Below are positions 6,651 to 10,452 of a DNA stretch of 10,452 bases, in pieces; within the stretch, counting starts at the first letter, position 1, and the number at the start of each line of letters is the position of its first letter. The stretch is from an uncultured Desulfobacca sp. Its GTDB lineage: Bacteria; Desulfobacterota; Desulfobaccia; Desulfobaccales; Desulfobaccaceae. The notes beneath the pieces are model-generated. The model was not told where the DNA came from. It saw only the letters and a list, made by a program, of their open reading frames with translations, and ran no database searches. The translations under genes and the position numbers were made by a program. The stretch covers positions 1 through 10,452 of the forward strand of contig CALGOE010000119.1 of NCBI GenBank assembly GCA_937958145.1. Direction: 5' to 3'.

Positions 6651-6669
6651 TTTCCTTGAGGCAAGGAGA
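6651..6669 (+). promoter_or_regulatory. Shine-Dalgarno-sequestering hairpin in the leader
   Basis: TTTCCTTG (6651-6658), loop AGG, and CAAGGAGA (6662-6669) pair over 8 positions, one of them G-U. The 3' arm contains the whole AGGAG ribosome site (6664-6668) that lies 6 nt before the ATG at 6675. The pairing is directly visible; that it controls translation is inference. Confidence 0.45.
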
Positions 6670-6674
6670 CCGCC

Positions 6675-7217
6675 ATGAAGGAATTGCAATCCCAGTTAAC
6701 GGATGACTTTTTTTATTTCTTCCTCCGCCTGCGCAAGGACCGGATCCGCAAAGTGGTAGGCCTCTTGCAGGAACGTTGCCCGGGAGAGACGCCGGAGCAG
6801 TTGGCCCGGCGGCTCATTGCCTCCCAGCGCCAGTTGTCTTTTCTGGGCGGCGCCTTGCTGCATCTGCCCATGTTTTTCCCTGGTCTGGGAGCCACCCTGC
6901 AAGGACTGGGGGCGGCCGGTGGCGCCGCCGTGCTGACCCGCATGCACCTTTACCTTATCCTGGAGATTGCCCTCCTCTATGGCCAGGACATTGATGATCA
7001 GGAGCGGGTGCCGGAAATGGTCCAGGTTGTGCTGGCCACCGGCGCCGCGGTGGGCGCACCCTTTCTCCTGGAATACTTCGGCTGGAACCCCCTCCTGGCC
7101 CTGCCCACCGCGGCAGTGACCGCAGCCGGCCTGGCTCAGCTCATCGGCGAGTATGCCATCCGGCTCTATGGCGGTGCTTCTCTGGCAGCACCGGCTCCAG
7201 CGCCGGTTGCCTCGTAG
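6675..7217 (+). CDS. Small hydrophobic membrane-associated protein of unknown function
   Basis: A 180-residue protein I cannot name. The N-terminal 55 residues are polar and helical (RLRKDRIRKVVGLLQERCPGE). Then come a glycine-rich hydrophobic stretch at about 56-88 (FLGGALLHLPMFFPGLGATLQ), a segment at 90-104 with the pattern LxLxLEIALLYGxD, a hydrophobic helix at about 115-134, another at about 138-165, and an Ala/Pro tail. The glycine-rich hairpin followed by the I/L-A-x-L-Y-G-x-D motif resembles EcsC-like and DUF697-like membrane-associated proteins; this is a family resemblance by eye only. The start is supported by AAGGAG 6 nt upstream and a TATAAT promoter. It is monocistronic, divergent from the cus operon and convergent with the glycosylase gene, with only 3 bp between the stops. 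Confidence 0.8.
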   Translation: MKELQSQLTDDFFYFFLRLRKDRIRKVVGLLQERCPGETPEQLARRLIASQRQLSFLGGALLHLPMFFPGLGATLQGLGAAGGAAVLTRMHLYLILEIALLYGQDIDDQERVPEMVQVVLATGAAVGAPFLLEYFGWNPLLALPTAAVTAAGLAQLIGEYAIRLYGGASLAAPAPAPVAS

Positions 7218-7220
7218 AGC

Positions 7221-7871
7221 TCAGACCTGCGGTTGGCTCAAGGCGGCCACCGGACAGGCCTGGCAGCGAGGCCGGGGGCGGCAGAATTCCTTGCCGGTCC
7301 GGACCAGCAGGGCATGAAACTCCTGGAAAAGGCCTATATCCGCCGGCAGCGCCGTCTGGCAGAGGGCCTGCAACCCTTCATAGGAATACGGCCCCGCCGT
7401 CAGCCCATGCCGGGAAAAGATGCGGTAGGTGTAGGCGTCCACCACAAAAATAGGTTTGTCCAGGGCGTAGAGGAGAATGCTGTCTGCGGTCTCCGGCCCG
7501 ATGCCGTTGACCGCCAAAAGCTCGGGACGAAGGCGCGCCAGCGGTGCCGCCGCCAGGCGCTGCATTGACCCCTGATACCCCGCCATGAGGTAAGCAATAA
7601 AATTTTTCAGGCGGTTCGCCTTGATATTATAATAGCCGGCCGGTCGGATCAGGATCGCCAGATCCGTCACCGGCAACTCAAACAGGGCCGTGGCCGACAG
7701 GACGCCGGCCGCTTTCAGGCGGTCAATGGCCAGGGCCACATTCTGCCAATTGGTGTTTTGGGTCAGAATGGCCCCCACCGCCACTTCCAGAGGCGTCTCC
7801 CCCGGCCACCAGCCCTGGGGACCGAAGCGCTGCCAGAGGAGCTGATACAACTCCTGGACTTTCTCATCCAT
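7221..7871 (-). CDS. MagIII-like HhH-GPD DNA glycosylase (endonuclease III superfamily)
   Basis: Base-excision-repair glycosylase of 216 residues, probably removing alkylated bases such as 3-methyladenine. Visible features: AILTQNTNWQNV (34-45), the RPAGYYNIKANRL block (76-88) typical of the H. pylori MagIII-like branch, a helix-hairpin-helix at about 118-135 (VNGIGPETAD), and the catalytic aspartate D145 in IFVVDAYTYR. The position of the E. coli endonuclease III lyase lysine (K120) is glutamate E127, so it should be a monofunctional glycosylase without AP-lyase activity. C-terminal cysteines C197, C203 and C206 mark the Fe-S loop, but the expected fourth cysteine is S212. The ATG is preceded by a weak AAGG about 9 nt away. 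It is transcribed away from the Gld-like operon and converges on the 180-residue gene. The substrate is inferred from family resemblance. Confidence 0.88.
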   Translation of the reverse strand: MDEKVQELYQLLWQRFGPQGWWPGETPLEVAVGAILTQNTNWQNVALAIDRLKAAGVLSATALFELPVTDLAILIRPAGYYNIKANRLKNFIAYLMAGYQGSMQRLAAAPLARLRPELLAVNGIGPETADSILLYALDKPIFVVDAYTYRIFSRHGLTAGPYSYEGLQALCQTALPADIGLFQEFHALLVRTGKEFCRPRPRCQACPVAALSQPQV

Positions 7872-7963
7872 GACGGATTGCCTTGCACCCCAACATAGCC
7901 TATGATAATATTATATTTTAATAAATTTTAACCTTCCTCATTCCCCTTGAAAAGTCCAAGTTT
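7872..7963. other. AT-rich divergent promoter region
   Basis: A 92-bp gap between the divergent glycosylase gene and the ABC ATPase gene, markedly AT-rich at 7901-7930. On the plus strand TTGCAC (7883-7888), 17 bp and TAATAT (7906-7911) form a plausible promoter for the ABC operon. On the minus strand TATAAT (7915 to 7910) is a -10 candidate for the glycosylase with no good -35. The two candidates overlap. No strong Shine-Dalgarno precedes the ABC ATPase ATG. Confidence 0.35.
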
Positions 7964-8914
7964 ATGATCGTTGTCAAAGATTTGACCAAATACTATGGCT
8001 CCTTCGCGGCCATCCAAAACCTGAATTTTGAAGTGGCAGCCGGCGAGATCGTCGGTTTCCTGGGGCCCAATGCGGCCGGCAAGACCACCACCTTGAAAAT
8101 CTTAGCCGGCTATATGCCCCCTACCGGCGGGTTTGCCGCGGTCAATGGTTATGACTGCGTCGGCCAATCCCTGGCGGCGCGCCAGTCCTTGGGTTACCTG
8201 CCCGAGACTGTCCCGCTCTATCCCGACCTGACGGTGGGCCAGTTCCTGGATTTCGCCGCCCAGGCCAAGGGGTTGGACCGCTCCCGCCGGCGTCAGGAAG
8301 TGGCCCGGGCTATCGCCGACTGTTCTTTGGAGTCGGTGCGGCAGACCCTCATCGGCGTACTCTCCAAAGGCTTCCGTCAACGGGTGGGCCTGGCCCAGGC
8401 CCTGTTGGGCCGACCGCCGCTGCTGATTTTGGATGAGCCCACCATTGGCTTGGATCCGGCTCAAATCGTTGAGATCCGGGAGCTCATCCGCCAGTTGGCC
8501 GGGGAGCATACCATCATCTTGAGCAGCCACATCCTGCCGGAGGTAAGCCAGCTCTGCCAGCGGGTCATCATCATCAACCGCGGGCAGATCGTGGCCAGCG
8601 ACACCCCGGCCAACCTTACCCAGCAACTGGGCCATGATGCCCGCATCCATGTGGTCATCCACGGTCCCTCGGCCGACATCAGCAAGACTTTGGCCGCCAT
8701 CCCCGGCGTGAAAGGCGTCCACAGCCAAGGCAACGGCGCCTTCACCCTGGAGGCCGATCTGGACACCGAGGTTCGCCCGGAACTGGCCCGGCGCATTGTC
8801 CAAAACGGCTGGGACCTCCTGGAAATGAAGACTCAGGAATTCACCCTGGAGGACGTCTTCATCAATCTGGTGACCGAAGAGGAGTTGCCCGTGGCGACGC
8901 CAACCGTGCAGTAA
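7964..8914 (+). CDS. gldA: ABC transporter ATP-binding protein, GldA/NatA-like
   Basis: Cytoplasmic ATPase driving the ABC-2 permease encoded next; 316 residues. Walker A is GPNAAGKTT (34-42, with Ala where most relatives have Gly). The Q-loop position is E81 in GYLPETVPLYPDLTV, a substitution common in this GldA-like branch. The signature is LSKGFRQ (133-139), Walker B LLILDEP (153-159), the D-loop GLDP (162-165) and the switch histidine H189 in SSH. A C-terminal domain of about 90 residues (from about 225) ends in TLEDVFINLV, typical of multidrug/Gld-type ATPases. It is the first gene of a three-gene run, 88 bp ahead of the permease. The substrate is unknown. The symbol is used by similarity only and does not imply gliding motility. 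Confidence 0.92.
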   Translation: MIVVKDLTKYYGSFAAIQNLNFEVAAGEIVGFLGPNAAGKTTTLKILAGYMPPTGGFAAVNGYDCVGQSLAARQSLGYLPETVPLYPDLTVGQFLDFAAQAKGLDRSRRRQEVARAIADCSLESVRQTLIGVLSKGFRQRVGLAQALLGRPPLLILDEPTIGLDPAQIVEIRELIRQLAGEHTIILSSHILPEVSQLCQRVIIINRGQIVASDTPANLTQQLGHDARIHVVIHGPSADISKTLAAIPGVKGVHSQGNGAFTLEADLDTEVRPELARRIVQNGWDLLEMKTQEFTLEDVFINLVTEEELPVATPTVQ

Positions 8915-9002
8915 GGCCCCGGGAACGGCGGCCGATCTCGCCCCCTCCCGACCAGAGCAACCAAATACCTATACGTTCCCAATTACAATCTAAGGTTACC
9001 CT

Positions 9003-9773
9003 ATGAGCGGATGTCTGGCAGTCTGGCGTAAAGAACTTACCATCTATTTCGCCACCCCGATCTTCTATCTCACCGGTTTTTTCTTCCTGTTGTTGGCCGG
9101 GTATTTCTTTTATTCCAATTTGGTCTACTATACCGTGCTCAGCTTCCAGGCCGGGCAGAACCCCTATCTGGCCACCATGCTCAACCCCCTGCAGATGGTC
9201 TACCGGCCTTTTTTCGGCAACCTGGCCGTGCTCTTCCTCTTCATCGTCCCTCTCCTGACAATGCGGCTGTTGGCAGAGGAAAAGCGCTCTGGCACCATGG
9301 AACTTCTCCTGACCTTCCCCTTGACTGATTGGGGGGTAATCTTGGGAAAATTCCTGGCCGCCTTTGGCCTCTACGCCCTGTTGCTGGCAGTAACCGTCAT
9401 GTATAGCATTGCCTTCGGCCTTATCCTGACGCTGGATTGGCTGGCCATCGCCGTGGGTTATCTCGGCCTGCTGCTTTTGGGGGGCGCCTTTTTGGCTTTA
9501 GGTCTCTTCAGTTCCTCGCTGACCGAAAACCAGATCATTGCTGCGGTCATTGCCTTTGGCCTGCTCCTGTTATTCTGGATCATCGGCTGGTATGAGGAAT
9601 TGGGGCCGCCGGCGTATCAGGGGCTGTTCCGCTATCTGTCCATGATGGGCCACTTCGACACCTTCAGCCGGGGAGTCCTGGATACGAGGGATATCTTGTA
9701 CTACCTGGGTTTTACCTATTTCTTCCTGTTTCTCACCAAGCGGCAGCTTGAATCCCGGCAATGGCGAGGTTAA
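9003..9773 (+). CDS. gldF: ABC-2 type permease, GldF-like
   Basis: Integral inner-membrane permease of 256 residues with six likely membrane segments at about 15-40, 70-88, 113-138, 145-168, 176-196 and 230-245. The cytoplasmic coupling motif RLLAEEKRSGTMELLLTFP (88-106) is the hallmark of ABC-2 permeases, and the segment HFDTFSRGVLDTRDILYYL (217-235) is typical of the GldF branch. A weak AAGG lies about 8 nt before the ATG. The gene ends 2 bp before the GldG-like gene, whose ribosome site (GAGG at 9766-9769) lies within this coding sequence. It should pair with the ATPase upstream; whether the system imports, exports or extrudes lipid or polysaccharide cannot be told from sequence. Confidence 0.92.
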   Translation: MSGCLAVWRKELTIYFATPIFYLTGFFFLLLAGYFFYSNLVYYTVLSFQAGQNPYLATMLNPLQMVYRPFFGNLAVLFLFIVPLLTMRLLAEEKRSGTMELLLTFPLTDWGVILGKFLAAFGLYALLLAVTVMYSIAFGLILTLDWLAIAVGYLGLLLLGGAFLALGLFSSSLTENQIIAAVIAFGLLLLFWIIGWYEELGPPAYQGLFRYLSMMGHFDTFSRGVLDTRDILYYLGFTYFFLFLTKRQLESRQWRG

Positions 9774-9775
9774 CC

Positions 9776-10452
9776 ATGATACCCCAGACATCTCCGGTTA
9801 CGACCCGACGCAAACTCCTCCTGGGCTCTGGTTCTGCCGCCTCCATTGTCATTGTCCTGGCGATCTTAATCGTCCTGGCATTGCTGGGCGAGCGCTATTC
9901 CTGGCGCTGGGACGCCACCGCCGATCGGAGCCAATCACTGAGCAAGATGACGCAGAACATCCTGGCGGCAGTCAAAGAACCCCTGACTATGACCGCTTTT
10001 CTGCCCGAAGGGCAGGCGGATCGGCAGGCGGCCAAAGAACTGCTCAATAATTATCATTACCAGAACCGGCTTATCACCATCAAGATTGTCGATCCGGAAC
10101 GGCATCCGGCCGAGGCCCAGCAGGCCGGGTATCGGCTGCCCGGCAATGTCCTCCTGGAATATCAGGGCCGGCGACAGCTGGCCAACAGCCCCAGCGAGGA
10201 AAACCTCACCGACGCGGTCCGCAAATTGCTTAATCCGAAGCCGAAAATTGTCTATTTCCTCACCGGCCATGGCGAGCGGGGGGTCAAGGACACCGAACCC
10301 GGCAGCTTTTCCCTGGCCCGCCAGGCTCTGGCCAACGAAGGCTTTGAGGTCCAGGACCTCAATCTCCTGACCAATCCTCAGGTCCCGGCCGAGGCTGTGG
10401 CCGTGATCCTGGCCGGACCCGAGAAACCCCTTTTCCCTAACGAAGTTAAAGC
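9776..10452 (+). CDS. gldG: GldG-like ABC transporter auxiliary protein, 3' end outside the window
   Basis: Partial gene; 225 complete codons are visible and the frame is open to the window edge. The N-terminus is short and basic (RRK), followed by one membrane anchor at about 20-38, then the family block RWDATADRSQSLS (44-56) that precedes the extracytoplasmic domain. Further on are FLPEG (75-79), a region at about 98-130 (ITIKIVDPERHP), and YFLTGHGE (160-167), a motif recurrent in GldG/ABC-auxiliary proteins. GAGG 6 nt upstream and the 2-bp gap from the permease gene point to translational coupling. It probably interacts with the permease on the periplasmic side. The start is firm; full length and the presence of a following partner gene cannot be judged here. 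Confidence 0.88.
   Translation, partial: MIPQTSPVTTRRKLLLGSGSAASIVIVLAILIVLALLGERYSWRWDATADRSQSLSKMTQNILAAVKEPLTMTAFLPEGQADRQAAKELLNNYHYQNRLITIKIVDPERHPAEAQQAGYRLPGNVLLEYQGRRQLANSPSEENLTDAVRKLLNPKPKIVYFLTGHGERGVKDTEPGSFSLARQALANEGFEVQDLNLLTNPQVPAEAVAVILAGPEKPLFPNEVK

Larger units (their letters stand above)
6205..6674. other. Divergent intergenic region between cusC and the 180-residue membrane protein gene
   Basis: About 470 bp separating two divergently transcribed units. On the minus strand it should hold the cus promoter; the only -10-like hexamer seen is TATACT (positions 6266 to 6261), with no convincing -35. It also holds the second copy of the GGCGGCC palindrome (6277-6293), a 10-bp palindrome AGCCATGGCT (6410-6419) around a possible small-ORF start, an AT-rich stretch (about 6535-6600), and a good plus-strand -10 at 6634-6639. 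I looked for B12, c-di-GMP, Moco and fluoride riboswitch signatures and for tRNA and saw none. I see no CueR-type operator either. Confidence 0.7.

Noticed and set aside
7190..7207. ACCGGC / GCCGGT hairpin near the end of the 180-residue gene as a terminator
   Set aside because: It lies inside the coding sequence, has a 6-bp stem and no T-run. It is probably chance in an Ala/Pro-coding tail.
8102..8803. Minus-strand frame of 233 codons opposite the ABC ATPase gene
   Set aside because: Antisense to a gene with every ABC motif intact; no domain of its own.

Overview
The window most likely comes from the chromosome of a GC-rich, Gram-negative bacterium. A deltaproteobacterium in the broad sense (Desulfobacterota) is my best guess. 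The guess rests on the tripartite envelope efflux system, the adaptor's tandem YWVSPMDP-type metal-binding modules, the Gld-like ABC locus outside Bacteroidetes, and short heptanucleotide and palindromic repeats between genes. The lineage is an inference; no rRNA or marker gene is present.

Left part (85-6204, minus strand): a Cu(I)/Ag(I) efflux operon in the order cusC-cusB-cusA, transcribed right to left. CusC is the outer-membrane TolC-type channel, CusB the periplasmic adaptor with two N-terminal heavy-metal-binding modules, and CusA the inner-membrane RND proton antiporter. Together they would form one envelope-spanning pump. cusC and cusB overlap at TGATG and look translationally coupled. 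cusB and cusA are separated by a 181-bp island built almost wholly of short repeats: a CCCT-type heptad array at the cusB stop, two different palindromes, and an AGTGG-type heptad array running almost to the cusA start codon. No metal-responsive regulator or CusF-like chaperone lies in the window.

Middle (6205-7871): a non-coding stretch of about 470 bp carries a second copy of one of the palindromes, one doubtful small reading frame and a TATAAT promoter. It leads into a 180-residue hydrophobic protein of unknown function whose Shine-Dalgarno sequence lies inside a potential hairpin. Convergent with it, three bases away, is a MagIII-like HhH-GPD DNA glycosylase (endonuclease III superfamily) that has lost one of the usual Fe-S cysteines.

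Right part (7964-10452, plus strand): three consecutive genes of a GldA/GldF/GldG-like ABC system: ATPase, ABC-2 permease with six likely membrane segments, and a membrane-anchored auxiliary protein that runs off the window. The last two are separated by 2 bp. This gene set is known from gliding Bacteroidetes but is widespread elsewhere with unknown substrate, so gliding should not be inferred.

I found no clear new defence or mobile system. The least ordinary features are the repeat island inside the cus operon, the eroded first metal-binding module of CusB, and the incomplete methionine relay of CusA.
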